Below, piece after piece: positions 23,194-38,095 of a DNA stretch of 64,000 nt (the first letter of the stretch is position 1; the number at the start of each line of letters is the position of its first letter). The DNA comes from Cristatella mucedo. Lineage: Eukaryota; Bryozoa; Phylactolaemata; Cristatellidae. The stretch spans positions 1,485,001 to 1,549,000 of the forward strand of contig WPIO01000029.1 in assembly GCA_009760855.2 (NCBI GenBank). The letters run 5' to 3'. The notes under the pieces are model-generated. The model was not told the DNA's origin. It worked only from the letters and a program-made list of their open reading frames with translations, and made no database searches. The translations under genes and the position numbers were made by a program.

Positions 23194-23965
23194 CTGATGG
23201 GGACATGCACACAGAGAAGGCTTGTCGAAGTAAATCAGGCTTGCTCTCGGCAGGTTTTAATCAACCACGAAAACTAACGTCTGCTATTCCTTTGCGCTGA
23301 CTGAAGGTTGCCGTATCCACGACCCTCCCCCCAAACTTCCAGCGCAAGGCTGGCTTGATGCACTTGGCAGGTGGACCGAGGCAGGCAGGCCTCCACGCAC
23401 CACCCCGTCATCGCCACGTGCCAGTCCATAGCTGCCAGCCCTGCTCCGCTCGCCGGTGATGAGCAGCCGGCCTAGTCAACATGGTTGGTCTGGTCATACG
23501 TTCAAGTAAAGCTAGCTAACTCGCCTCGGTAAGTGTCCTGCTCGAAGTTTGTCTGCGCTGTGCATAGCATGCAGACATAGGGGCGGTCTCCACTGCTGGT
23601 GGAGTTTTCTCCCCATCCCTCGTCAGACTCAAGCCTGCCACTTCACTCAAAGAGGGTCAGCTGTGCTTTGACGATTCTTCGGAGCTCGATTTCGACTTCC
23701 TTGACACAACAGGCCTAAGCAACACAAGACAAGGGAGCTTTTCACCGATGCAGCAAGAAGCTGTGGTGGCTATGCTAGCGACATAAGACGGCTAGCATGT
23801 TCTGTCCGTGGGCAGATAGTTATTATATGAAAATGCCACTAGAGGGCAGCACTTTGCAATGGCCGATTTTCGATATACCAGCACCAAGTGACTACAGATA
23901 GTGATAACAGGAGCGCTTAGCAAGGTCCCCAGTTAAGGTGCATAAAAGAGGCAGACACGTGTGCC

Positions 23966-24925
23966 CAAAAATAATAATAATAATAATATTGCACTTGATA
24001 AAGCGCCCTCAGAGAACTTAATCTCTTTCTAGGTGCTTTACATTTGCTGCAAAGTGATACGCAATAGAATAGTAAGTAAAATCATGCTTGAAAAACAAAC
24101 AAAATGAATAACATGGTTAGGGGTTACATGCACTGGGTCAGCATGCAAATGTGGTTAGTGGCAGCATGAACAGTGTCAGCACGCATAAGCACATCAAGGA
24201 CGAATCACAAGGACCCACTAAATGCTGTCCTAAATAGGTATGTTTTTAAGTTTCTTTTAAATGTGGTCAGGTCAGGGGATGTTCTGATGCAGGTCGGGAG
24301 AGAGTTCCAGGCTGTGGGAGCATACGAGCTAAATGCATGGTCTCCAAAGGATTTAAGGTTTGTACGAGGTATTTCTAGACTGTTGGATTCCGAAAAGCGA
24401 GTGGTACGATGCTTTGCCTGATGGGGTAGTATATCTGAAAGATAGGCTGGAGCCATAGAATGAAGAGACCTAAAAGTGAGCGACAAAACCTTGAAGTCAA
24501 TACGTTGCTTGACTGGTAACCAGTGCAGGTCGGCGAGAAGTGGAGTAATGTGGCAACTGCGACGCTCACGACAGACAAGCCTAGCTGCAGAGTTTTGCAC
24601 CAGCTGCAATCGCCTGATCGCACATGCTGGTAGGCCAGTGAGCAGTGAGTTGCAGAAGTCGAGACGAGATGTCACGAATGCATGGACCAACTTGGACGTG
24701 GTATCCTTATCTAAACAAGCCCTAATTTTAGCAATGTTATGAAGCTGAAAATAGGCTGATTTGACTGTGGAGCTGATGTGGTCGTCTAACGAGAGGTCGC
24801 TTTGGAATATGACACCTAGATTTCGAGCTGATGCAACTGGAGATATGCTGGCAGAGCCAATTTTGAAAGTCAGCCTTTCCAATTTCTGAATAACACTAGG
24901 TTTGCCCAAGTGACCAAAACATCCC
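23966..24925 (-). mobile_element. LINE family A 3' part, antisense with tail
   Basis: It starts with AATAATAATAATAATAAT and the reversed 3' tail. An open minus frame 24963-24205 encodes the C-terminal RT domain ([40 protein letters not shown]). Its 5' end abuts a sense-oriented tail at 24926. Confidence 0.9.
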
Positions 24926-25033
24926 CCTGTTGCACCATTCAATTGTGTTTCCCTTTGCAGCAAATGTAAAGCGCCTAGAAAGAGATTGAGTTCTCTGAGG
25001 GCGCTTTATCAAGTGCATTATTATTATTATTAT
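24926..25033 (+). mobile_element. LINE family A 3' tail, sense
   Basis: TTGCAGCAAATGTAAAGCGCCTAG, TTCTCTGAGGGCGC and TTATTATTATTAT form the last 90 or so bases of the element. It is placed back to back with the preceding antisense copy. Confidence 0.88.
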
Positions 25034-25506
25034 ATTACAAGGAGTCTACCTGAGGCTATCAATACTAGGTGGGGAGACACAGAGGACATTTTGTTTCTTA
25101 GAGGCAGAGTGGAAAGTTAAATAAGCATCAAGTTTCATCAATCATAGTAGTTGGATCAACCGATGGTTCGAACAATGCAGTACAGACAATGAAAGTCAGT
25201 TCACAAGCTATACGACACTTCAGTGAGACAGCACTGTAAAGCATTATAGGCCAGCTTCTTGCCCCAGTCTTCCTTAGATTAGGATGCCCCTCCCCCACCT
25301 TGCTAGGGTGAGAAGAGATGGTGGGTTGCTATGACTCTTGGCTGTGGCTTCAGAGGTCGTGGATCCAATCATAAAGGATTACAAAATATGTTCCTACCTC
25401 TAGTGCTATGATAACCCTTTGAGATATTTAGGGATATATCTCTAATTCTCTCTCTCTATACATATATGTGTATATGTATATATAAACTGATGCATATGTT
25501 TGCATC

Positions 25507-25509
<3 letters not shown>

Positions 25510-25542
<33 letters not shown>

Positions 25543-25615
25543 CATATCCATCTACATATATATATAATATATACAGAATATATATATACACAGAATATAT
25601 ATATATATATACAGA

Positions 25616-25647
<32 letters not shown>

Positions 25648-25664
25648 ATATATATATATACAGA

Positions 25665-25731
<67 letters not shown>
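25510..25731 (+). repeat. Compound (TA)n and (GT)n microsatellite
   Basis: TA tracts broken by TACAGAATA units run to about 25660. 33 GT units then run up to the Tc1-like element at 25734. Confidence 0.97.
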
Positions 25732-25732
<1 letters not shown>

Positions 25733-25733
25733 A

Positions 25734-26731
25734 GTGCTGGCCAAAAAAATCTATGCACCCTGAGATCGACTTATAATCTCTGATAATTCAGTTTTTTCAT
25801 GGACTAAAGGTCAACAAAATTTCACCAGAGCATATGATTTGCATGAGTTAGCAATATTTGTAATAAATCGGACATGCTACCCACTTAGTTACCTTACCAG
25901 GTCAAAAATATGTGCAATGACCCTGCTTTTGCAGTAACTGGGACAATTTCTGGTTACCGACATTGTAACCATTCTCGACAATAAGTTTGATATGGTTCGA
26001 AGAGATGCTAAAATTCGATGACGTCATGAAAAACAAAAATCACACGGCGTTTTCTGGTAAACAAGGAATTACAGAATTCTTACAAATTGAGTCATATGTT
26101 CCAACTATTTCAGTTTGCTAAATGCATGCCCTAAATTAAACTACCTTCTCACAATTTCAGGGAATACATTTTAACCCATGCAGGTCATCGTGGTTTTGGC
26201 ACGTCAGGTGTTTGCCAAGACTTCTAAAGCAGTGTTGTAGTGGTCCACGGGTTATTTCATCAGATAACATAGTGAGCTAGCTTCTTGCTCTAACTGCAAT
26301 ACCGATTTCTTGCACATTCACAAACTAGATCTGGCCTGTGCATGCGCATGCGCAAAACAAGAAGACTCAAACCTTGAACATTCCCCAAACTAGTGCCCGA
26401 TACAGTTGCTAGGATGCATTTGTCAAGGGAGGTATATCTGGCACATCCAAAAAATCTTACTTCACCGTTTTCTTATTGGGCTGCCCAAAACTATCCTTCG
26501 AAAACAGTAACAGTTTCTGCAACACGTGACACCACCAAAAAGTTAATTATGCATGTTTTTCCGCATCAAGTAGTCCAACCGAAGTGGCAGCATGCACAAT
26601 CTGGTACATTTACTGCTTCCTCATTACTCTTACCGTGTGGTAGTATTTTTGGCCGTAATTTCCCAAAAATCAGAAAAGTTTCAGATTTATGTTAATTACC
26701 ATGATGCAAAGAATTTTTTTTGAGCCAGCAC
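25734..26731. mobile_element. Tc1-like non-autonomous DNA element, about 1 kb
   Basis: The ends are inverted: GTGCTGGCCAAAAAAATC on the left and, reversed, GTGCTGGCTCAAAAAAAATT on the right, each flanked by TA. The end sequence closely resembles the Tc1 terminal repeat (CAGTGCTGGCCAAAAAG). No mariner or Tc1 transposase frame is visible inside. It sits between a GT microsatellite and a TATATA tract. Confidence 0.82.
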
Positions 26732-28988
26732 TATATATTTATTTATTTTTATATGTATATATATATACACGGCAAAATATAACCGTATATATATTTAGCT
26801 TATGATTCAGCAACATAGAGTTGACAAGGCATGTGATGCCATCCCTAGACTCTCAAAGGTGCCCGCAGCATACCTTGGAGCTGACTAAAATAAATAAAGC
26901 TGTCTAAATCCTTTGCTGCAAGCAGAAAAAAGATCAAATAGTACGATGAACTGGCAGACCGCATAAATCTGCAGCTGCAATCCTTTTTCACGAGGCTTAG
27001 TTGGAGCCCCTGCAGTTCGACACATGCAAGACAGCAAGCATAAAATCTTCTATGCAGACGTCGTTGCTACACAACGGTTTCAGAATAAGCTCACATTTCT
27101 TTAATCCAACAGCCATTACGTACAGCTGACAAAAGCAGCCAGTGCATACAACCATCCCTACAAAAGGGCCTGTCTCACAATGAATGGTGAGTTAGTTAGT
27201 GGACTATGTCTTGGAAAATCTATAGAAGACTGGCACAGATAAAAAAAAAAAAGATTTACTCTGAGAGTGGCACAGCAGTTGGATCAAATTAGACACGTTA
27301 AGCTGGCAATGGGCAGCTGCCCACCTGCTATTGTGATAGCATGAAACAGCCCATTGTTTAGCACAGCCCTGATTTGGCACAAGGGTTAAGGTTCTCGAGG
27401 TCGTGGGTTATAGCCCTGCAGCATAAGTGAAGTGCCTGGATAGATTAAGTTCTCTTAGGGGGCACTATACAAATGAATTATATATATATCTTTTTCCCTT
27501 GTTGCTGAAGTCAACACCGGCCTACACTACTAACTCACTCCAGTGCACGGCTTTAAAAAGGTGCTCATTCATCGACATGCAGGCCACGTCGATCACGACG
27601 GTCATTAATGCAGCAAGCACTTACTCTGAATTGCTTCTACAGCATGACAGGCACTCTCACTAGCTGCTGCCACTTCACAGCAACTCTACAGCAGCTGTCA
27701 GTGAGCTACCGCGTCACCAATATCTGGCAGGTTAAGGAAAAATGGTTGTTCTTGCTCTGCCTAGGCCTGTCCATTGCGCTTTGTTCTGCCTTTAAGGAGA
27801 CCTGTAGGTATTACCTTTATATCGACCTCGACGAGTTCAGCATCCTGCTTAACAACGGCAGAACCTTGATAGACATCTATGCTTTTGGAGGTCGGAGCAT
27901 TTTGCAGACAGGCAGGCGTGGTAGACAGACTCCTAGAACAACAAGCAATGAGAACTGGCTTAGCGACGATGCTTTCTGCACCGAATGCCATCGAAGCCAC
28001 TAGCACGCGATTGCAGCAGGACACCGAAATGAGCCTCCCGAGAGCACGGAAATCTTTGCCGTGGACATATCACGAATCGTCGAGCAAGCAGTGCTCCGAA
28101 AGTTCACGTGAGCTTGCCTTCCGATTAATTGGGTATACTTTGACTGTAAAAATGTTCATTCCAACGCAATAAACCTTGCGGCATGCAAATCACATCACAC
28201 CTCTTGCCGGCACAATAGATCTTGTGGCACAAATATGCGATCGTCCGTTCACAGCACGTGATCTGAGCCGAAATGGTCTATGCCCTGGCTGATTCTGCTT
28301 CCATGCTTGTATCAGCTCTTGCCACCATGCTACGCAGAACATGTGCAAACCGAGCTACAGAGGTGGCTGCCGAAGACTGGCAGCTGGGGCCCACTTTTCA
28401 ACAACTCTATGTACGACGGATAGACGACATTACGGCCAGGATAACTGCCAGGTACGAGCACGGAAGGCCGGCAGTTTTGCATGGCCTGTAACCGCCGGTG
28501 AATAATGGCAGCACAGGACGGCTCACGTCGGTCACTGGTTGTCAAGTCACGTGACAGGCAAGCAGCATGATGTACGGTGCCCTCTCGCGGGATCCATTGC
28601 AAGGTAACTTGGCTAGTCGTGCCTCTAAGGCAAGGCGTGCTGGTCTAGCTGGGGTTTCCTCTCTGCCAACAATTCCACGCAAAATATGGTAGTTTTGGAC
28701 TTCTCCCCCACTCACAGTGGACCTCTTACCTACCCAGGGCTGGGACCCTGGCATGGGGCTCGTTGCTCCGATCACCAGCACGCGAAGGTGACTGAGCATC
28801 AACGGCCCCATCGCACCCAGGCTTGGCGCTTTCTAACCTGATGTCGACGACTTCCTTGAGTCAACTGTGAGAGCTGCGCAGACCGAGGGGATTCTGCCAG
28901 CGCTACGTGTGAGTAGGACTCGTATGCCACACAACGTACAGCATGCCACTATTTGTATGGCGGCATGTGACGTCCTTCGACAAGCTAG
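26732..28988. other. No gene recognised outside the SINE-2 copy
   Basis: Several frames of 70-130 codons overlap on both strands at 27.6-28.8 kb, without motifs or consistent splice sites. Confidence 0.45.
27362..27485 (+). mobile_element. SINE-2 copy
   Basis: TTTGGCACAAGGGTTAAGG resembles an A box and CGAGGTCGTGGGTTATAGCCC a decayed B box. The end AAGTGCCTGGATAGATTAAGTTCTC, then TTAGGGGGCACTATACAAAT, is the shared LINE-like tail. Confidence 0.72.
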
Positions 28989-29125
28989 TGGGCACGGTGG
29001 GGTCTCGGTGCTTGCACTTCACGATCCAGATCGTGAGCTCGAGTCCTGCGGTGGGCTATCTGTCATTGCCTGCTGCAGGCCGGGTGACAGCCCCGAAGGC
29101 AACTGCAGCTGCTACACTACACAAA
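28989..29125 (+). mobile_element. SINE-1 copy, diverged
   Basis: The B-box-like GTGAGCTCGAGTCCTGCGGTGGGC and the GCTGCAGGCCGGGTGACAGC block match SINE-1. The A-box half is weaker. Confidence 0.62.
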
Positions 29126-29466
29126 AAGGGCAGTCGAATCGACAGTAGAACCTTTCCATTCGCTTAGCTGGCGCTAACCTTTCGCTGTCGCCTCACCTCA
29201 ACGCTGTAGCAGCGCTTCAGAAGTGACAAGAAACGAATACGGCACTACAGTGTGACGCGAGCTCCGAGAGGGCGAAATGCGACTTCTGACGTCGATCCGA
29301 GTCTCCGCAAATGCAGGTCGGTATCTCACAGTTGGGAACTTTCACTCTGCACGCTTTTTCGGGCGTCAGGAATGCCTCGCCTCTTTAGCTCGGGCAAGAA
29401 CTAAAGTGCTGGCACTTGGCAACAAAATTGCTCCAACACTTGGCCACGGCTTCGAGGATGGCCGGG

Positions 29467-29695
29467 CTAATAATAATAATAATGCACTTGATTAAGCGCC
29501 CGCGGAAAATTCAATCTCTTTCTAGGCGCTTTACATTTGCTGCAAAGGGAAACGCGATTGAATGGTGAGTAATATCATGCTTGATAAACGACATGAATAA
29601 CATGGTTATGGGTGACATGTACAGGGGCAGCATGCACAGTGTCAGCACGCATAAGCACATGAAGGACGAATCGCAGGGACCCACTAAATCCTCCT
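29467..29695 (-). mobile_element. LINE family A 3' end, antisense
   Basis: AATAATAATAATAATGCACTTGATTAAGCGCCCGC begins a reversed family A tail and 3' UTR. The copy stops near ACTAAATCC, about 230 bases in. Confidence 0.85.
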
Positions 29696-29993
29696 CCACC
29701 GACGACCTTAGTTTGAAGCGTCAAATGAGTATCACCCGAGCATCGGAAACCAGCGCCACACTTTCGCCACTATCAGCTAGCCCCGAATGCGACGCATCGA
29801 TAAGCACCGTCAACGCCGCCGGAGCTTACCTCAGCAGTATGCGATTTATAGTCCGCGTTCCCAACAGGATGCACGACGCCGCCATCGTCGAGTAGTTGAT
29901 ACAGCGAGCACACCCCTGACCGACGATTCTTTACATCTTCCGGCAGGGGAGGGGCAGTCCATCGTCGCCGAGATTTGCCGCTTCCGCAGAGAA

Positions 29994-30200
29994 TTAGGCC
30001 GCAAAAGCGGCGCTCGTAACGGTGCTATCGCAGAAGGCGTGCAAAAAATACCGGTGAAGACATGGGCCTTGAATTACGGCTAATGACTTGCCGATGCAGC
30101 GCCGGGGCACGCAGGTATCCGACTGTAGCGGAACACGACAACGACAACGGAGGGGGCGGCACATACCTTGACGTAACGAGTCCCAATCCACAGCGTACAA
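29994..30200 (-). repeat. Dispersed repeat, unknown family (copy 1)
   Basis: The reverse strand is similar to 37090-37300. Shared blocks include TACG-TATGGATT, CCGGAAAGCC/CGGCAAGTC, TTACGAGTGCAGTGTTTGCGGC. It is about 200 bases and no function is recognised. Confidence 0.5.
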
Positions 30201-30331
30201 ACTTGTATGGCGCAGCGATAGAGGATTACAGACCTCTCTAAACAGCCATGATTTGTATTAACTCTCACTCTGTTCAGTGGCTTCAATCACAACCCAGCTC
30301 AACTGCCAAGGCACCAACCCCCTGCTTAGTA

Positions 30332-31023
30332 CAGTCGTCCGTCGCCACTTCGCGCTGCGACTTTCGCAGCTTCACTCTATCGCGGTTTTTTCAACATAAA
30401 AATATATTCATTAAAAATTTGATCTAGATAGTGGAAATGATACAGCTCGCGCTTTGTTTTCTGAGTCAATTATACACCCAGGTATTAAAGTTAAAATTAA
30501 AATTACTGTATATATGGAACGTGGAAGAAGACGACGACGCGCCTGCTGAAGATACTGTACAACCTAAAAAGACTCTGCTACTGAAGCCGTGCCTTCAGAG
30601 TAGAAGTAACCCTGCCCTTCTTTGCTGTACAGTACATCTCTTCATCTTCATCGCTTTTCACGGAACAAGTTGCACTATTTTCATAGGTCAGTGGTTCCGT
30701 GTAAGAACGGTGTGTGTGCATTCGAATACTCAATAATAATACGACATTTTTAACGTCTAATGTGGCTTACTTTCTCTTATTTTTCCAATATATTGAGTAA
30801 TACGAGTTTAATGGTGACTAAAGAGGTGTTATTTCATGTCCAGAGGGCTCTAATAATGTTAACAACGTATTTAGAGGGTCGTGAACAGGCTTTTATGCTC
30901 TTTCTATTCTCTTCTTAACTACGAAAATATTAGATTTATAAATAAAGAGACTTACTTCACCGAAATTCACTTATCGCGTTAGAGTCTGGAACTGACTAAC
31001 CGCGACAAACGAGGTACGACCGT
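30332..31023. mobile_element. Pogo/Tigger-like non-autonomous element, copy 1
   Basis: It is bounded by TA on both sides. The ends are CAGTCGTCCGTCGCCAC and, reversed, ACGGTCGTACCTCGTTTG. It is 692 bases with no transposase. The internal sequence is the reverse of copy 2 at 32636. Terminal sequence of this type with TA duplication is typical of pogo/Tigger elements. Confidence 0.82.
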
Positions 31024-32049
31024 TATTGATTTAGAACTTCTCATGAAAGGTACAGAATAAAAAGGTGTTCATCATAAAAAGCTATTGACTTCAAAATTAG
31101 TGAAAATAAAAAAGCAGTAAAAATTACTGTTTACAGCTGTTTTTGAAAATTGAAAACAATAAACAGCTGTTTTTTCAGAATCACTTTTTTAGAAACTTAA
31201 ACTATGTGTATGATCTTTGCTGACCCAAGTCGTTTGTATCCTAAACCAGAGTTTCGGTCAACGACAGAAGTTTTTAGTTCAATGACGAGCCAAGATACAG
31301 TAGATATTTCAGAATTATTCATTACTTTAGATATTCTTATTATGATACGCGATTCTTCACCTCTCAATAAAACGGTAACTGACTTGAAATTTTAAAATGT
31401 TGTTGGAACTCTCCGATGGGCTTGCCAGGCGCCGCGGCGAAATTGCATTGCGAGATAGCAAGAGCAACATTTTTTCTGGCGATGGGCACATTCGCAGGCA
31501 TATCAGTCACTGACGAACTTGACCTTTATTGTATTATGTTTATTTATTAGGTGTTAATTCACCCTTATCGTCGGTAGATGCTCACTTTGTAAGACCCAAG
31601 CGTTGTTCTTATGTGGTAGAATTTACTGCTGAATGTATCGTATTTCTGTCTGCAGTAGTACTAGCGCAGCCAACTCCGCGTATACAAATATCGGAAATAG
31701 GAATACTCCGCTTATAAAAATAGGAGTTATGCGGCCCAGATTTTTTGAAATTTTAATCTCACTCTGCATATGGAAATGATCTGCATATAAAAATGAATAT
31801 TTACCGGACGAGCGTATTCTTTATAAGCGCAGCCGACTGTAGTAGTACCCTTGTCTGTGGCGCATAAAGTCACACAAACTAAGTGGGTGTCACAAAGAAG
31901 TTTTCTTTAGGGCACTCGAAGCTCAAGTGGTTTTCGGTTCGCGTCCGGTAGTCAACATATGCATCCGACGCAGCAAAGAGAAAAATGAGAAGCAAAGGCA
32001 ACTCGCGAGGGCAGTCGACTAAGTGAATGCAGTTGAGAGTCTCCTTCGT

Positions 32050-32420
32050 CCGTCTCGAACGTGAGTTAACGGTCACACGCCAGGTTGGTTCGGAATGAGC
32101 GAATAAAAGTGCCATTCGCCACATCATCGACGGGCTGTCAGCGAGCAGAGAGCAAGCGTACGCAATCGATAGACAGTCGACCGAGGCTAAGCGGGCGCAG
32201 CAGACAGCTTCTATGGTGTCGCGGCCGCCGCTCGGCGTCGGCCATCTTTGGAGCTTCACGGAGTCGTTAGTCCTCTGGCCATTTTTGGTATTTTCGCATC
32301 CATACGTGAGCGTCCGCCTTCGCGGCGTATATGTGAATGCGTGCGTGCGCATGAACGCGGGGGGGGGGGAGGGCGCGCGCGAGGTAGGGGAGAGTGGAGC
32401 TACTTGCGGAGCTGCATAGT
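32050..32420. other. CpG-rich island between the two pogo-like elements
   Basis: This stretch is clearly richer in CG dinucleotides than its AT-rich surroundings, with a GCGCGCGCGAGG tract after a G run. On the minus strand AAGATGGCCGAC resembles a good start-codon context but its frame closes after about 37 codons. It could be a promoter or first exon; no gene was recognised. Confidence 0.3.
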
Positions 32421-32635
32421 TTTGGCGCCTTCACGTGGCTTTGACTAAATCGTGATTAATAGTTCTCCGCGCCACGGCAATCGCTTTCGTTAGTTGCAGG
32501 TATCTAAGCAGAGGCGAGCTAAATCAGCCAGATTGTGACTGATGTTCCTTATTCGCGAATCTTCAACTGTAATAGCTGGGAAACGATTGTGTGAAAACCT
32601 ATGACAAAAGGCAGCTTAAAAGCCGAAGCCGTGTA

Positions 32636-33306
32636 CAGTCGTCCCTCGTTTATCGTGGTTAGTCAGTTCCAGACCCTACTGCTGTAAGTGAATTTCCGTG
32701 AAGTATGATTCTTTATTTATAAATCAAACATTTCTGTACTTAGAGCACAGAAAACTTGTTCATGACCCTCTAAATGTGGATTTTAACATTATGAGAACCT
32801 TCTGGACATAAAGTAACACCTTTTTAGTCGCCATTACACTAGTATTACCAATATATTAGACAAAATAAGACATATTAGACATTACAGATATCGTGTAATT
32901 ATTATTGTACATTTAATTACACACACACATGCAGTTCTTAAAAGAATCAATAACCTATGAAAATAGTGCAACTTGTTCGATGATGAAGCGATAAAGATGA
33001 AGAGACGTACAGCACAGTAAAGAAGAGCAAGGCTATGGCTCCTCTGAAGGCGCGACTTCAATCGGAGAGTCTTCAGGCGGTGCAGTATCGTCAGCCGGTT
33101 TGTCGTTGTCTGCTTCCACTTTCCATACGTAGAGTAATTTTAGTTTTAGTTGTTACACAGGGGTGTGTAATTGACTGAGAAAACCAAGCGCGAGCTGTAT
33201 CATTTTCAATATCTCGATCAACTGTTTCATGAATATACACGTATTTGAAAAAACCGCGATAGAGTGAAGCCTCGAAAGTCGAAGCACGAGGTGGCGACGG
33301 ACGACT
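32636..33306. mobile_element. Pogo/Tigger-like non-autonomous element, copy 2
   Basis: It is flanked by TA (32634-32635 and 33307-33308). The left end is CAGTCGTCCCTCGTTTATCG and the right end, reversed, AGTCGTCCGTCGCCACCTCG. It is 671 bases and aligns to copy 1 in reverse along its whole length, for example CAGTTCCAGACCCTA and GACCCTCTAAAT blocks. Confidence 0.82.
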
Positions 33307-33570
33307 TAAACTTTTATTTCTTGTAATATTATGTCAAGAATAGAAGTGCATTAAGTGACTTGTCCGAAAGACGTGATCTCAATTTAGTACAGAAATCTAT
33401 ATAGATCATAAAACTCTTTCAACGTTGGTTTATGTCGATTTAATGGATACAATTGCGTCGTACAATTTCTGGAGATTTTCAGTGCGCTGGCCACAGATCA
33501 CAAAGAGCGTGAATTTGGACTTAAGCCATTTAAGAGACACAGCTTTTAATCTCGATTGAAAGAAATTATT

Positions 33571-33738
33571 TCAAACACTTAATTTTTGGCGAATTAGAAA
33601 ATCTTGCATGATTTTGTTAGCAGATTGCGGTGATCGATGTCTCGTTCTAATGATTGTCGCTGATCCCTTTAAGTCCGTACCTGCTTCTAAATTGTCCATT
33701 TCATCAATATCGTCACTGTCCTTTTTTAAATCGCTCAT
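33571..33738 (-). CDS. Small unrecognised ORF, 55 residues
   Basis: ATG at 33738 opens MSDLKKDSDDIDEMDNLEAG and ends QDFLIRQKLSV before TGA. The acidic and then basic composition looks protein-like and resembles C-terminal tails of some transposases, but no motif proves it. It lies 265 bases from a pogo-like element. Confidence 0.25.
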   Translation of the reverse strand: MSDLKKDSDDIDEMDNLEAGTDLKGSATIIRTRHRSPQSANKIMQDFLIRQKLSV

Positions 33739-37050
<3,312 letters not shown>

Positions 37051-37089
37051 ATTGCCACTGTTTAACGCCTGTAACCCTCCGCTGCTGTC

Positions 37090-37300
37090 CAACATACTTG
37101 TCTACGTTATGGATTCGACTTGTAGGGCTAGTATGCGAGCGCTCTTCGTCGCCGACGTGTTCCTGCTACTTTCACCATGCGTGCGTGCATTGGTGCAGCA
37201 CCGGAAAGCCGCTAACCGTGATACAAAATGCAAGCTCGCCTGTATTCGTCGTGCGTCGGCTGAGACTAGCATCGTTACGAGTGCAGTGTTTGCGGCATAG
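37090..37300 (+). repeat. Dispersed repeat, unknown family (copy 2)
   Basis: This is the sense partner of 30200-29994. Both end in a frame reading VTSA.FAA followed by a stop, but the frames shift relative to each other inside, so coding is doubtful. Confidence 0.5.
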
Positions 37301-37554
37301 TTCAGTCCGGACGTGGAAGCCGCATAACGTGCATGGGAAAATGCGTTCTAGCTTTCACGGCGTCTGAAAAGCGGTGTTAGAGCTCTGCAATGATGTCACA
37401 TGCGTAGCGCAATGGTAAAACAAGGAAAGATCAGCCGATTTTGCAGCCTCATTTAAATAGTGGTGGGAGAGCCTCAGCTGTTGCCACTCCCGCTTGCCGT
37501 CGGCTTTACGGAATTCGTCCGCTGCATAACTCAAGACCAAAGGAAGCATGTCAA

Positions 37555-37985
37555 TTGGTTAGTGATAATATGCACACTGTCATCACGCATAAGTGCACAA
37601 AAGTACATTCACGTGGTCCAAGCAAATGATGTGAGTAACAGCTGCGTTTTTAGGTTCTTTTTTAATGTCGTTTGTCACATCGCGGGATGTCATGGCGCCA
37701 GTTGGAAGTGAGTGGTGAACTCCCGGCTTTGAGAGCATATGAACTTCAAGGACGTTCTCCGAAGGATTTGAGGTTGATTAGCGGCACTGCTAAATGAGTT
37801 GAGATTAAAAGAACGAGTGGCACAATTCCTTGCCTGATTGGGAAGTGGTTCCGATGACACAGCCTTTAAGTAAGTAGCTATGCTTCTTGATGTGGACCCA
37901 GTGCAGAATGGTGAGAATTTGTGGAAATTGCGACGTTCACGTCTCAGCCGAGTAGCCAATTTATCGATTTCATGGTCAACTGAGA
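37555..37985 (-). mobile_element. LINE family A fragment, antisense
   Basis: The reverse strand matches the 3' UTR and C-terminal coding part of family A (CAGTTGGAAGTGAG, CTCCGAAGGATTTGAGGTTGATTAG). It is degenerate. Confidence 0.75.
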
Positions 37986-37989
37986 GAAT

Positions 37990-38095
37990 TCTTTATTTAG
38001 TTTCTTTTGCAGCAAGTTGTAAAGCGCCTGGATCGAGATTAAGTTCTCTTAGGGTGTTCTAAAAAATTTCATAATAATAATAATATTATCAATAT
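37990..38095 (+). mobile_element. LINE 3' tail, sense, after an antisense fragment
   Basis: TTTTGCAGCAAGTTGTAAAGCGCCTGG, GATTAAGTTCTCTTAGGGTG and ATAATAATAATA form the tail. The tail lies back to back with the antisense fragment, as at 24.9 kb. Confidence 0.75.

Noticed and set aside
22796-23212. 138-residue minus frame across the NDUFS4 exons
   Set aside because: It is out of frame with the conserved protein; the exon frame is fixed by homology and splice phase.
25500-25763. Tyr/Ile/Val/Cys alternating frames
   Set aside because: They are translations of TA and GT repeats.
31879-32352. 157-residue minus frame at the CpG-rich island
   Set aside because: No recognisable domain, and the opposite strand is also open; no splice support.
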